This document shows positions 27,832-36,661 of a stretch of 64,000 nt of DNA, one piece after another. The DNA is taken from assembly GCF_030010415.1 (NCBI RefSeq), contig NZ_JASCSA010000015.1; one strand, written 5' to 3'. The DNA comes from Cobetia amphilecti (lineage in GTDB: Bacteria; Pseudomonadota; Gammaproteobacteria; Pseudomonadales; Halomonadaceae). The position numbers and the translations under genes were made by a program. Numbering within the stretch: the first letter of the stretch is position 1; each line of letters begins with the position of its first letter. Below the pieces are notes generated by a model. That model worked only from the letters and a program-made list of their open reading frames with translations, made no database searches and had not been told where the DNA came from.

Positions 27832-28896
27832 TCAGGCCGTGGGTGTCGTGTGGGTTGCAGTAGAGGACGTAATTGAAGGTGTAGTAGCGGTGGAGCTGGT
27901 TACAGCGGCAGCGTCCGTGGGCGATGCGATAGTGGCAATCGGCAGCCGATACCAGTGAATGGCGTTGTCGTGCAGTACCTTGTCGAGGGTGCGCTGGCGC
28001 AGATCGGCGCGCGTCATCTGTTCAATGGCGCTGGTCACCAGCGCTAGCCAGTCGCCATAGCTGACCTTGAGGCCGGAGACCGGGAAGTTGCTGGCGAACA
28101 GACAGCGCTGGGCACCGAAGATATCCAGTACTTCACACAGCAGCTCGCGATTGGCGCCGGCATCCCAGGCATGCCAGGGCGTGCCCAACTCCGACAGCTT
28201 GACGGTGACATTCGCATTGTCGGCAAGCGCCCGCATCCCTGCGCGCCATTGGGCAAGGCCTTGCGGCGTGCGATCCCACGGCAGCCCGCTGTGGTTGAGG
28301 ATGACGCGCAGGCCGGGGAAGCCTTCCAGCGTCGCGGCCGCCTCTTCAAGATGCCAGGCGGGCACGCGCAGGTCCCAGCTCAGGTCACGCTCCGTGAGCA
28401 GCGCCAGTCCCTCGCACCAGCGCGGGTCCTGCAGACTGCCGCTGGTGCCCGCCACCGATTGGCGGGTCTGCGGCGTGGTAGCGGTGACTGGCTTGGCGCG
28501 AACGCCACGAAACAGCGGCGATTCACATTGAGCGTCCAGCTGTGCGGCGCACTCGTCAGTGCCGAAGGCGGCCCAGCCGACATGTGCGCTGGGTAGTGCA
28601 TGAGTGGCCTGCTGTCGGGTGATCCAGCGCGTCTCCTCCAGTGCCTGCGAGCGTGCGGCCTCGGCTTCACAGTGCACGCTGCCCACCAGCCGGAAGCCCT
28701 CAGGCACCAGGCGCTTCAAGTCCGCGGCCACAAAGGGTCGGCGGATCGCGGCGTAATCGCCGAGAAAGAAGTTCTCCACCGGTGACTCTTCCAACCAGGG
28801 GTACGCCACCTGGCCATCCAGTGCCCAGAAGTGATGGTGCGCATCGATCAGCGGCTGACTGTGTGATGGCTCGTGCCTGAATGTGGTATCCGTCAT
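27832..28896 (-). CDS. Amidohydrolase-family lactonase (COG3618), first copy
   Basis: A 354-residue amidohydrolase_2 protein, like L-fuconolactonase and 2-pyrone-4,6-dicarboxylate lactonase. Metal motif DAHHHFW near residue 20, PWLEESP, the DYAAIRRPFVAADLK segment, the VILNHSGLPWDR histidine, and FASNFPV near the end. It would open a sugar-acid lactone. The last 33 residues are a Ser/Thr/Ala-repetitive extension (TSSTATTPS, TSSTATHTTP) absent from the second copy at 34415. That extension looks like a slippage-derived tail. It lies 42 bp before the aldehyde dehydrogenase. Confidence 0.86.
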   Translation of the reverse strand: MTDTTFRHEPSHSQPLIDAHHHFWALDGQVAYPWLEESPVENFFLGDYAAIRRPFVAADLKRLVPEGFRLVGSVHCEAEAARSQALEETRWITRQQATHALPSAHVGWAAFGTDECAAQLDAQCESPLFRGVRAKPVTATTPQTRQSVAGTSGSLQDPRWCEGLALLTERDLSWDLRVPAWHLEEAAATLEGFPGLRVILNHSGLPWDRTPQGLAQWRAGMRALADNANVTVKLSELGTPWHAWDAGANRELLCEVLDIFGAQRCLFASNFPVSGLKVSYGDWLALVTSAIEQMTRADLRQRTLDKVLHDNAIHWYRLPIATIASPTDAAAVTSSTATTPSITSSTATHTTPTA

Positions 28897-28939
28897 GACT
28901 GGCTCGTGTCCTGGTTAGAAGCATCAAGTGCCGATTGAC

Positions 28940-29875
28940 TCAGTGGTCACGCACCAGCAGGCAGGACACGTCCGGCTCGGCGCGTGTCGCGAAGCTTCTG
29001 CGTACCTGGCCGCTTTCCAGATCCAGCACCGCGATGCGATCGCCCTTGAGCGAGACGAAGGCCTGCTCGCCATCGGGGTGGAAGCTCATCGCGATGGGAA
29101 TCGCCTCAAGCTGGATGGTGCCCAGCGGCGCCAGCGCCTCATCGAACAATGACAGCGAGCTCTCCCCGTAATTGGTGGTGATCAGGCGCCCCTTGGGGTC
29201 ACGGTAGATGCGGTTGGGATCTCGACCGGTGGTCGCCGAGGCGCGCACGGTCATCGATTCGGTATCCACCGCCACGATGCTGTCGTCATCGCGGTTGCTG
29301 ATGAACAGGGTGCGGCCATCGGCGGACAGACTGTTGCCCTCCGGCTTGCGGCCCGGAATCATCGCGATGGGCGTGAAGGTGGCATCGCGAGGCTTGAACT
29401 TGGTGATGGTATTGCTGAGCAGATTGATGCCGTAGGCCCAGTCGCCCGTCTTGGTGAGCGCGAACAGGTGCGTCTTGTAGCCACCGGAGGACACGGCCAG
29501 ATCCGGCGTGGTCTGGGTCAGGGGCGTGTTGAACAGCAGCAGGGTGTTGTGGCCTTCGCTCATGGCGTAGAGGCGGTCCTGGTCATCGATGCCCAGGCCG
29601 TGGATGCGATAGTACGGCCAGGTACTGAGCGTATTGATCAGCGTGAAGGTCTCGAGATCGACCACGAACACCGAGCAGCCGCCCTGGTCGCCGATACAGT
29701 CGGCACCGAGGATGCCGTAGTGACCCACGAAGGCGTAGCGGCCGGTGGAATCCACCACGAACTCATGCGGGTAATCCGGCAGGCACAGGTGGTGGAGTTC
29801 CTCGCCGCTGGTGGCGTCGAACAGACTCAGGGTGTGCGCACATTTCTGGTTGAGCAGCAGAACATCTCGGGACAT
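28940..29875 (-). CDS. YncE-like beta-propeller protein, cytoplasmic
   Basis: A 311-residue protein built of WD/YVTN-like blades (DSTGRYAFVGHYG, DDQDRLYAMSEGHNTLLLFN, SADGRTLFISNRDDDSIVAVD, HPDGEQAFVSLKGDRIAVLDLESGQVRRSF). There is no signal peptide, unlike YncE. Propellers of this kind include lactonases and sugar-acid-binding proteins. Its place inside the catabolic operon suggests a lactone- or sugar-acid-related role. I cannot assign an enzymatic activity; the blades lack an obvious catalytic signature. Confidence 0.75.
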   Translation of the reverse strand: MSRDVLLLNQKCAHTLSLFDATSGEELHHLCLPDYPHEFVVDSTGRYAFVGHYGILGADCIGDQGGCSVFVVDLETFTLINTLSTWPYYRIHGLGIDDQDRLYAMSEGHNTLLLFNTPLTQTTPDLAVSSGGYKTHLFALTKTGDWAYGINLLSNTITKFKPRDATFTPIAMIPGRKPEGNSLSADGRTLFISNRDDDSIVAVDTESMTVRASATTGRDPNRIYRDPKGRLITTNYGESSLSLFDEALAPLGTIQLEAIPIAMSFHPDGEQAFVSLKGDRIAVLDLESGQVRRSFATRAEPDVSCLLVRDH

Positions 29876-29976
29876 GACATTTCTCCAATCAGCGAGGGTG
29901 CCGTCAGGGCCTGGTTATCAAGGACTTGCGCCCTCGCTGGGGTGACAGATAGGGAAATCGAAAAAGCGCTTGGGCG

Positions 29977-31023
29977 TTACTGAGTCACGGCGGCCGTGGT
30001 CTTCTGCGTGCCTTGCGGTTCGGCTTTTGCATTTACATCGGCGCTGGCCTGGCTGGCGCCCTGGATAGCATCGATCCAGTTGCGACCATTGGCGGCGATA
30101 TAGCTGTCCCAGGTCGGCAGCACGACCTTCTGGAAGGCGGCGGTATCGACATCGGTCTCGATCTTCATGCCCTTGTCGGCCAGTTCAGCGAGAATCTTCT
30201 GCTCGTTCTTCGCGTTCAGTTCACGCTGATAATCACCGGCCTCGCGCGCCGCGCTTACCAGTACCTGCTGATATTCTGGTGACAGGCTTTCGAACTTGTC
30301 GTCGTTCATCACCATCAGCAGCGAGGTGTAGGCCTGATTGGTCAGTGACAGGTAGTCCTGGACCTCATAGAAGCCCGCCGACCAGACGATGCTGATCGGG
30401 TGGTCCTGCGCGTCGACCGTGCCGGTTTCCATCGCGGTGTAGAGCTCGCCCAGCGGCATCGGCACCGGATTCGCACCCAGCAACGAGAAGGCCTCGATAA
30501 GCGACTTGTTGGAGTTGGTGCGCATCACCAGGCCATCGACATCGGCGGGTGTCTTGATCGGGTGTTTGGAGTTGGTCATCGCGCGGAAGCCGACTTCCCA
30601 GAAGGCCAGCCCCTTGAGGTTGTCTTCCTTGAGCAGAGCCAGGGCATCATCGCCGACCTTGCCGTCCAGCACCTGATAGGCCGTCTTGCGGTCCGGGAAG
30701 ATGTAGGGCAGATCGAAGGCGCCCAGCGCCGGCTTAAGGCCCGCGAAGTTGGGGTTGCCGGACATCTCGATATCGATGGTGCCGCTGCGCACGCCGGCGA
30801 TCATCTGCTGGTCGCCCCCGAGCACACCATTGCCGAAGATGTTGACGGTGATCTCGCCATCCGTGCCTTCCTTGACCAGCTCGGCGAAGCGCTCGGCCGC
30901 CTGCTGCTGGGTATCGGTGGTCGGGGCGGCGTGGGCCAGCTTGAGCGTCATCTGGGCATGGGCAGCACTCAGAGGGGCGATCAACAGCAGGCTGGCGAGG
31001 GTCGTCTTGATCATGGGTGTCAT
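29977..31023 (-). CDS. TRAP substrate-binding protein DctP, second in cluster
   Basis: A 348-residue periplasmic binding protein with signal peptide (MTPMIKTTLASLLLIAPLSAAHA). DctP motifs are RSGTIDIEMSGNPNF, GFRAMTNSKHPI, the Arg in VMRTNSNKSL, and METGTVDAQDHPISIVW. The last 25 residues are Ala/Thr/Gln-rich and repetitive. It lies 162 bp downstream of dctM with tandem repeats between them. It has no DctQM pair of its own, so it presumably feeds the nearby one. Confidence 0.92.
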   Translation of the reverse strand: MTPMIKTTLASLLLIAPLSAAHAQMTLKLAHAAPTTDTQQQAAERFAELVKEGTDGEITVNIFGNGVLGGDQQMIAGVRSGTIDIEMSGNPNFAGLKPALGAFDLPYIFPDRKTAYQVLDGKVGDDALALLKEDNLKGLAFWEVGFRAMTNSKHPIKTPADVDGLVMRTNSNKSLIEAFSLLGANPVPMPLGELYTAMETGTVDAQDHPISIVWSAGFYEVQDYLSLTNQAYTSLLMVMNDDKFESLSPEYQQVLVSAAREAGDYQRELNAKNEQKILAELADKGMKIETDVDTAAFQKVVLPTWDSYIAANGRNWIDAIQGASQASADVNAKAEPQGTQKTTAAVTQ

Positions 31024-31048
31024 TGAATGGCTCTCTTGTTGTCTTTGT

Positions 31049-31112
31049 TGGCTACTGTCTTAGCGGGCTGCTGTCTTAGCGGGCTGCTGTCTTAGCGGGC
31101 GACTGTCTAAGC
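31049..31112. repeat. Tandem repeat, four 16-bp units
   Basis: Four copies of GGGCTGCTGTCTTAGC, the outer two imperfect, lie between dctM and the second dctP. They probably arose by replication slippage. No hairpin or operator function is evident. Confidence 0.85.
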
Positions 31113-31185
31113 AAGCGGAGTGTCGTTGGCGTCTTGCCTTCTTTCTGTCGTCTTTTGCGGCTTCGTGGCTTTGGTTGTCACGGGG

Positions 31186-32466
31186 TCAGTCGGTCATCCA
31201 GTAAAGCGGCGCGGTGATGATCTGCGGGAAGGCGACGAACAGCAGCAGAATCACCACATAGGCGAGGGCGAAGGGCGCGACGCCACTGACTGCCTTCTCG
31301 AACTTGAGGTTGCCGACGCTGGTGATCACGTTGAGCACGTTGCCGACCGGCGGGGTGATCAGGCCGATGGCGCAATTGAGGACGAACATGATCCCGAAGT
31401 AGACCGGGTCGATGCCGGCCAGCTTGACGATGGGCATCAGGATCGGCGTGAGCACCAGAATGGTCGGGGTCAGGTCCATCACCATGCCGACCACCAGCAC
31501 GATGCCCATGATGGCGAGCATCAGGATGCGCGGATCATCGGCGAGCGGCTGCAGCAGGCCGGCCACCATCAGCGGCAGCTGGGCGATGCTGATCAGCCAG
31601 GAGGCGACCATCGCCGCGGCGACCAGGAACATCACGATGGCGGTGCTGCGGGCGGCCTGGGCGAGCACGGCATAGAGCTGGCTGAGGTCGAGTTCGCGGT
31701 AGACCACGGTGGCGACGAAGATGGCGTAGACCGCCGCGACCACACCGGCCTCGGTCGGGGTGAAGATGCCGCTCTTGATGCCACCGATGATGATGACCGG
31801 CAGCATGATGGCCCAGAAGCTGTCCTTGAGTGCCTTGAGGCGTTCACGCCCGCTGGCCTTCTTCGTGACCACCAGATCTTCCTTGCGGGTCATGAACAGC
31901 CACATCACCACCAGGGTCACGCCCATGATCAGCCCCGGCACGATGCCGGCGAGGAACAGCTTGCCGATGGAGATGCCACCGGCGACCCCGATGATGATCA
32001 GCGGAATGGAGGGTGGGATGATCGGCGCGATGATGCCACCGGCGGCCATCAGGCCGGAGGAGCGGCCCAGCGGATAGCCGGCCTTGCGCATCATCGGCAG
32101 CAGCATGCTGGCCAGCGCCGCGGTATCGGCGACGGCGGAACCTGACAGGCTGGCCATGACGATGGCGGCGAAGATGGCGACGAAGCCGAGCCCGCCCTTG
32201 CGGTGGCCCACCAGTGACATCGCCAGCGTGACGATGCGCTGGGAAAGCCCGCCGCGCGACATCACTTCGCCGGCGGTGAGGAAGAAGGGAATGGCCAGCA
32301 GGGTGTAGCTGTCGGCGCCATTGACCAGGTTCTGGGCCAGGATCTGCGAATTGAACAGATCCAGATGCAGCATCAGCACGATGGCACTGACCAGCAGGGC
32401 GAAGGCGATGGGGAGGCTCAGGCCGATGGCGGCCAGCAGGGAGCCGAGGAAAAGCCCGATGGTCAT
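31186..32466 (-). CDS. TRAP transporter large permease DctM
   Basis: A 426-residue DctM permease with about 12 membrane segments. Family stretches are SYTLLAIPFFLTAGEVMSRGG, SGSAVADTAALASMLLP, and IPPSIPLIIIGVAGGISIGK, with GLITPPVGNVL near the end. The start overlaps the dctQ stop (ATGA). It is the only large permease in the sugar-acid cluster, serving up to three binding proteins. Confidence 0.95.
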   Translation of the reverse strand: MTIGLFLGSLLAAIGLSLPIAFALLVSAIVLMLHLDLFNSQILAQNLVNGADSYTLLAIPFFLTAGEVMSRGGLSQRIVTLAMSLVGHRKGGLGFVAIFAAIVMASLSGSAVADTAALASMLLPMMRKAGYPLGRSSGLMAAGGIIAPIIPPSIPLIIIGVAGGISIGKLFLAGIVPGLIMGVTLVVMWLFMTRKEDLVVTKKASGRERLKALKDSFWAIMLPVIIIGGIKSGIFTPTEAGVVAAVYAIFVATVVYRELDLSQLYAVLAQAARSTAIVMFLVAAAMVASWLISIAQLPLMVAGLLQPLADDPRILMLAIMGIVLVVGMVMDLTPTILVLTPILMPIVKLAGIDPVYFGIMFVLNCAIGLITPPVGNVLNVITSVGNLKFEKAVSGVAPFALAYVVILLLFVAFPQIITAPLYWMTD

Positions 32467-33157
32467 GGCGTATCTCCTTGCGAATCAGAGGCGTGGCCCG
32501 GCGCGACGCGCGGCGTGACAGCATGCAGTGCCAGCGGCGTCAGCAGACGCCAGAGCAGAATCAGCGACATCAGCACGCCTGCCATCAGGCCGGCGAGATA
32601 GAGGACGCCGACCGGAATGCCGCTGATGGGAGAGAGGTTGCTCCAGTTGAGCACCGTCTGGGCATAGCTGCCCTTGAGCAGCATCAGGCAGCAGCCGAGC
32701 ATCGCCAGGGCCACCAGCCGATCAAGCCCGGCGCGCATGGCCGCTGGCAGCTTGTCGGCGAAGGTATTGACGCTCAGGTGCTCCTGGCGGATCAGCGCCG
32801 TGACCGCGCCCATGAAGGTGACCCACACGAACAGGAAGCGGGACAGCTCGACACTGATCGAGATGCCGCTGTTGAAGCCGTAGCGCAGCACCACATTGAC
32901 GAACACCAGTACGATCATCGCCACCAGCGCCAGCACCATCAGCAGGGTCAGGGTCTTCTCGAGTCCCTTGAACAGCGCCGTGATGCCGACGGCAATGCTC
33001 GAGGGGGCGGCCGTGTCCTGCGGGGCTGTCTAGTTGTCTTGTTCTGCGGAGCTGCCGTGTCCTGCGCAGCGCCAGCGGCCTTGCGGGACTCGGCATGCGT
33101 GGCAGAGGGCGGTTTGATCGGCATGGATAACGGCATCTCTTGGGTCAGTTTGTTCAT
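32463..33157 (-). pseudogene. TRAP small permease DctQ, frameshifted near N-terminus
   Basis: The membrane part (from ATG 32939, MVLALVAMIVLVFVNVVLRYGF, with SVELSRFLFVWVTFMGAV) is intact. Its frame is closed upstream by TAG 33030-33032 and holds no ATG, GTG or TTG in between. A convincing N-terminus starts at ATG 33157 (MNKLTQEMPLSMPIKPPSATH) in another frame. A 12-bp direct repeat (CCGTGTCCTGCG at 33011 and 33055) flanks a 44-bp insertion. Removing 44 bp joins the frames exactly (AQDTAAP to PQDTAAPSSIA). The gene is thus probably disrupted, unless translation restarts at 32939, which would remove about 50 cytoplasmic residues and part of the first helix. Confidence 0.8.
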
Positions 33158-33272
33158 GGTGTCATCCCCGAAGGAGGCATCTCGATGACGGTGCGGCAGC
33201 GCTGTCATTGCGCCCCTCTGGTTGCAGCGAAAAGGGCACTGCCGCGTGTCGGTGGCTGGGACTGATGTCAGG

Positions 33273-33317
33273 GACTGATGACACAGGCGCTGATGACACA
33301 GGCGCTGATGACAGGGA
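33273..33317. repeat. Tandem repeat, three 15-bp units
   Basis: Three near-copies of CTGATGACACAGGCG spaced exactly 15 bp, with a fourth partial copy upstream, immediately follow the first dctP stop. This is the same kind of post-gene slippage repeat as at 31049. Confidence 0.75.
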
Positions 33318-34346
33318 TCAGCGCGCGTCGGCTAGGGCGGTCTGGAACTGCGTCACCACGTCTGCGTCAAGCGCCTGGGTGTGCTGCTGGATCACCGGTG
33401 CCAGAGCCTCACGCATGCGCTGGCGCTCACTGTCCGCGACCACGTTGACGGCCATCTTCTTCTCAAGGGCACTCAGCAATTCCTCGTTCAGGGCGCGGCT
33501 CTGTTCGCGCTGATAGAGCGTGGCTTCACGGGCGGCCTCGCGGACCAGCTGGCGCTGCGCCTCATCGAGTGACTCCATGAAGCCGGCTGAGGCGACCAGC
33601 ACCAAGGCGTCATAGGCATGCGCGGTGCGCGAGAGGTACTTCTGGACCTCGAAGAAGCGTTTGGCGTCGATCACGGTGTAGGGGTTTTCCTGGCCATCCA
33701 CCGTGCGGGTCTCCATGGCGGTAAACAGCTCATTGACCGACATGGGCACGGCGTTGGCACCCAGCCCATTGAAGAGGTCGATGTAGAGCGCGTTCTGCAT
33801 GGTGCGGATCTTGAGGCCTTCGATGTCCTCGAGCGTCTCGATGGGGCGGCGGCTGTTGGTCATGTGACGGAAGCCGTTTTCCCAGTACTCGAGTGCCACC
33901 AGCTGCTTGTCATCGAGGCTTGCGAGCAGGGCTCGGCCGGCCTCGCCATCCAGCACCGCGTCCGCATGTGCACTGTCATCGAACTGGAAGGGCAGGCTGA
34001 CGATGTTGAAGTCAGGATTGAGGCTGCTGAGGGTCGCGGTGGACGGTACGGTGAAATCCAGAGTCCCGGACTGCAGCATCGAGGTCATGTTGACGTCGTT
34101 GCCCAGAATGCCGTTGGAGAACACCTTGACGGTGATCTCGCCGTCGGATCTTTCCTCGACGAGTTGTGCGAACTTCTTGGCCCCCAGCGTCTGCGGGTGG
34201 GCATCCGGCAGGCTGGTGCCCATACGCGCGGTGATCTCGGCGTGGGCAGTGGTCGCGAAAGTCAGCATCAGTCCCAGCGTGGAGACCGTCTTGAGCAGGG
34301 CTTTGTTGGTCAGAGCTTTATGGGACAGGGCGTGGTGGGTAAGCAT
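33318..34346 (-). CDS. TRAP substrate-binding protein DctP, first in cluster
   Basis: From ATG 34346 it is 342 residues with a long signal peptide (LLKTVSTLGLMLTFATTAHA) and DctP motifs LQSGTLDFTVPSTATL, GFRHMTNSRRPIETL, IRTMQNALYIDLF and METRTVDGQENPYTVI. The frame is open to 34418, but those 24 codons are Thr/Ala low complexity. ATG 34346 follows AAGGAATTC and starts right before the signal peptide, so I prefer it. It directly precedes dctQ and dctM and is the most likely cognate binding protein. Confidence 0.92.
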   Translation of the reverse strand: MLTHHALSHKALTNKALLKTVSTLGLMLTFATTAHAEITARMGTSLPDAHPQTLGAKKFAQLVEERSDGEITVKVFSNGILGNDVNMTSMLQSGTLDFTVPSTATLSSLNPDFNIVSLPFQFDDSAHADAVLDGEAGRALLASLDDKQLVALEYWENGFRHMTNSRRPIETLEDIEGLKIRTMQNALYIDLFNGLGANAVPMSVNELFTAMETRTVDGQENPYTVIDAKRFFEVQKYLSRTAHAYDALVLVASAGFMESLDEAQRQLVREAAREATLYQREQSRALNEELLSALEKKMAVNVVADSERQRMREALAPVIQQHTQALDADVVTQFQTALADAR

Positions 34347-34414
34347 GGCGAATTCCTTGCAAGTTGTTGTTATAGAAGCTGTCGTTGTGGCAATCGCTGT
34401 CGTGGCGGTCGAGG

Positions 34415-35449
34415 TCATTCCGGCCCGTCGGTAGCGCTCAAGCGGTAGCGGCGCACGGCGTTGTCACAGAACAGCTTGAGGCGGTGTTCGGGGCTCAAGG
34501 AGCGGCTGAGGTCCTTGAAGGACTGCAACAGCGTATCGAGTGAGGTCACCAGTCCATCGACCGGGAAGTTGCTGGCGAACATCACGCGGTGGACTCCGAA
34601 ATGGCGCAGCACGATGGCAAAGACCTCACGGTTGTCTTCCAGCCGCCAGGGCTGACCCGTGATGCCGAGACCCGAGAACTTGATCATCACCTGTGGCCAA
34701 GCGGCGACCTTGGCGAGGGCCCGTGACCACTGACGCAGGGTGTCGGGATGACGGTCACCGGGCACGCCGGCGTGATTGATCACCACCGGCATCTCGGGGT
34801 GGCGGTCCAGCAGAGGCAGCAGTTCCTCGAGGTGCCACCAGGGCACCTGCAGCTCGAAGATCAGCCCGCGCCGCGCGACTTCACTGATGCCGTACTGATA
34901 ACGCGGGCAGCGCAGCGAGCCGGGCATGGTTTGGGTGGCAAGCCTCGGGTCATGACGTTCCAGCGCGGTCGGCTTGTGGCGAATGCCCATGACCAGGCTG
35001 CCTCTGGGGGTACGTGGCTCACACAGCGTTGCGAGTTGCTCGGCGATGTCGTCCTGATCCAGCCAGGCCTGGGCGATCATGGCATTCGGCCAGCCGGTCT
35101 CGCGGGCAGTCTCCTCGACCCAGCGCACTTCCTTGAGTGCATCGCCTCGCGCCCATTCCGCTTCCATGTAGACGCAGCCCATCACGCGATGCATCTTTCC
35201 CGCCGCCATGAGGTGCTCGGCAGGCAGGTAGGGGCGACGAATCGCGGCATAGTCGCCGTAGCGGAAGGGGATCATTGGCTCATCGCACAGCCAAGGGTGG
35301 TAATTGCGCGTCGGGTCCCAGACATGCATGTGGGCATCGATGATCGGCAGGTCATCATCCTGCTGCGTGGCCAGATAGCGCTCGCGTTGCTCGCCCAGTT
35401 CGGCAAGAGACGCAGGCATCACCGGGGATTGGAGTGAGTCAGAGAGCAT
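34415..35449 (-). CDS. Amidohydrolase-family lactonase (COG3618), second copy
   Basis: A 344-residue amidohydrolase_2 protein. Metal motif IDAHMHVWDPTRNYHPWL near residue 38, DYAAIRRPYLPAEH, PVVINHAGVPGDR, and FASNFPVDGL near the C-terminus. It resembles the hydrolase at 27832 across its length but has a longer N-terminus and no repetitive tail. It is a probable sugar-acid lactone hydrolase. It lies between two TRAP binding protein genes. Confidence 0.88.
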   Translation of the reverse strand: MLSDSLQSPVMPASLAELGEQRERYLATQQDDDLPIIDAHMHVWDPTRNYHPWLCDEPMIPFRYGDYAAIRRPYLPAEHLMAAGKMHRVMGCVYMEAEWARGDALKEVRWVEETARETGWPNAMIAQAWLDQDDIAEQLATLCEPRTPRGSLVMGIRHKPTALERHDPRLATQTMPGSLRCPRYQYGISEVARRGLIFELQVPWWHLEELLPLLDRHPEMPVVINHAGVPGDRHPDTLRQWSRALAKVAAWPQVMIKFSGLGITGQPWRLEDNREVFAIVLRHFGVHRVMFASNFPVDGLVTSLDTLLQSFKDLSRSLSPEHRLKLFCDNAVRRYRLSATDGPE

Positions 35450-35487
35450 GGCGAGCTTCCTTCCAGTGGCGAGTCAGGCGAGCGTGA

Positions 35488-36486
35488 TCAGTGGGCGAGA
35501 GCGGCGTCGATGCGTTCCAGCAGTTCGCTGCCGTGCTTGGCGGTGAACTCGGCGCGCACCGGCTCGGCGACCTTGGCTCGCATGCTGGCGGTATCAGGTT
35601 CGCGTACGACCTGCATGCCCTGTTCCTCGAGGAAGGCCAGATCGCCCTGTTCATTGTCATGATTGAGCTGGCGCTGATAGCGGGCCGCTTCGCGGGCTTC
35701 TTCCCTGATCAGCGTCTGCAGTTCGGGGGCGAGGCTGTCGAACGTCTGCTTGTTCATGATCAAAGGCGCGGCGGTATAGGCATGCGCGGTCAGCGACAGA
35801 TGGTCCTGCACCGAATACAGGTTGGCGGAGCGAATCAGGCTGACCGGATTCTCCTGGCCATCCACGGTGCGGGTTTCCAACGCGGTATAAAGCTCCGCGA
35901 AGGGCATCGGGGTCGGGTTGGCGCCGAGGGCCTGGAAGGCGGCGATATGCGCCGGGTTCGGGGTGGTGCGCAGCGTCAGGCCGCTGATGTCATCGGCGGT
36001 TTCTACCGCGCGGCGCGAGTTGGTCAGGTTGCGGAAACCAATTTCCCAGAAGGCGAGCCCTTCGATCTGCTGAGGCTGCATGGCAGTCAGCAGATCCTGA
36101 CCGACCTCGCCGTCCAGTACCTGATAGGCCTGCTCGCGGGTGTCGAACAGGAAGGGCAGGTCCAGCACGTTGAGCTCGCTGACCAGACCACTGAAGTAGG
36201 GATTGCCGGAGAGCTCCAGATCGATGGTGCCGCTGCGGACACCGGAAATCATCGCCTGGTCATTGCCCAGCTGGCCGTTGGGGAAGATCTTGACCGTCAA
36301 TTCTCCCGCGCTGCGCTCAGCGAGACGTTCGGCGAAGCGCTCGGCGGCCAGATGCTGCGAATCGGTGACCGGGTGGGCATGCGCGAAGGTCAGCGAGGTG
36401 GCGGCAGTGGCGGTGCCTGTCATCGCCAGGCTGAGCAGGGCGGCGGACAGGAGGGTGGCGGTGGTGTGGTGGCGTGAGGTTGTCAT
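35488..36486 (-). CDS. TRAP substrate-binding protein DctP, third in cluster
   Basis: A 332-residue binding protein with signal peptide (TATLLSAALLSLAMTGTATA). DctP features are RSGTIDLELSGNPYFSGL, GFRNLTNSRRAVET, the Arg in LTLRTTPNPAHI, and LETRTVDGQENPVSLI. It is closer to the binding protein at 29977 (shared RSGTID-LSGNP) than to that at 33318, suggesting duplication. The start ATG 36486 follows AAAAGGG. Confidence 0.92.
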   Translation of the reverse strand: MTTSRHHTTATLLSAALLSLAMTGTATAATSLTFAHAHPVTDSQHLAAERFAERLAERSAGELTVKIFPNGQLGNDQAMISGVRSGTIDLELSGNPYFSGLVSELNVLDLPFLFDTREQAYQVLDGEVGQDLLTAMQPQQIEGLAFWEIGFRNLTNSRRAVETADDISGLTLRTTPNPAHIAAFQALGANPTPMPFAELYTALETRTVDGQENPVSLIRSANLYSVQDHLSLTAHAYTAAPLIMNKQTFDSLAPELQTLIREEAREAARYQRQLNHDNEQGDLAFLEEQGMQVVREPDTASMRAKVAEPVRAEFTAKHGSELLERIDAALAH

Positions 36487-36538
36487 GGCGAAACCCTTTT
36501 CTCGTTATTGTCGTGATGCATTGGCGGCGTGTTGACGC

Positions 36539-36597
36539 TGGTGCTGCTGGTGTTGCTGGTGTTGCTATTGGTACTGCTGGTGCTGCCGGGATCAGGG
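36539..36597. repeat. CTG-rich repeat tract before the FAH gene end
   Basis: The tract is made of imperfect CTGGTGTTG/CTGGTGCTG units. It is followed by a GGATCAGGG / CCCTGATCC inverted repeat (36589-36631) with a 25-nt loop that could act as a weak terminator for the minus-strand FAH gene. Confidence 0.6.
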
Positions 36598-36661
36598 CCG
36601 TGTGATGGCGGAAATCTCAAGACCCTGATCCTTGCTCTACTTCAGTGTTGATCGGCAGTGT

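Noticed and set aside
31120..32145. 341-codon plus-strand frame opposite dctM
   Set aside because: Asp/His/Gln-rich antisense artefact; the opposite strand encodes a clear DctM permease.
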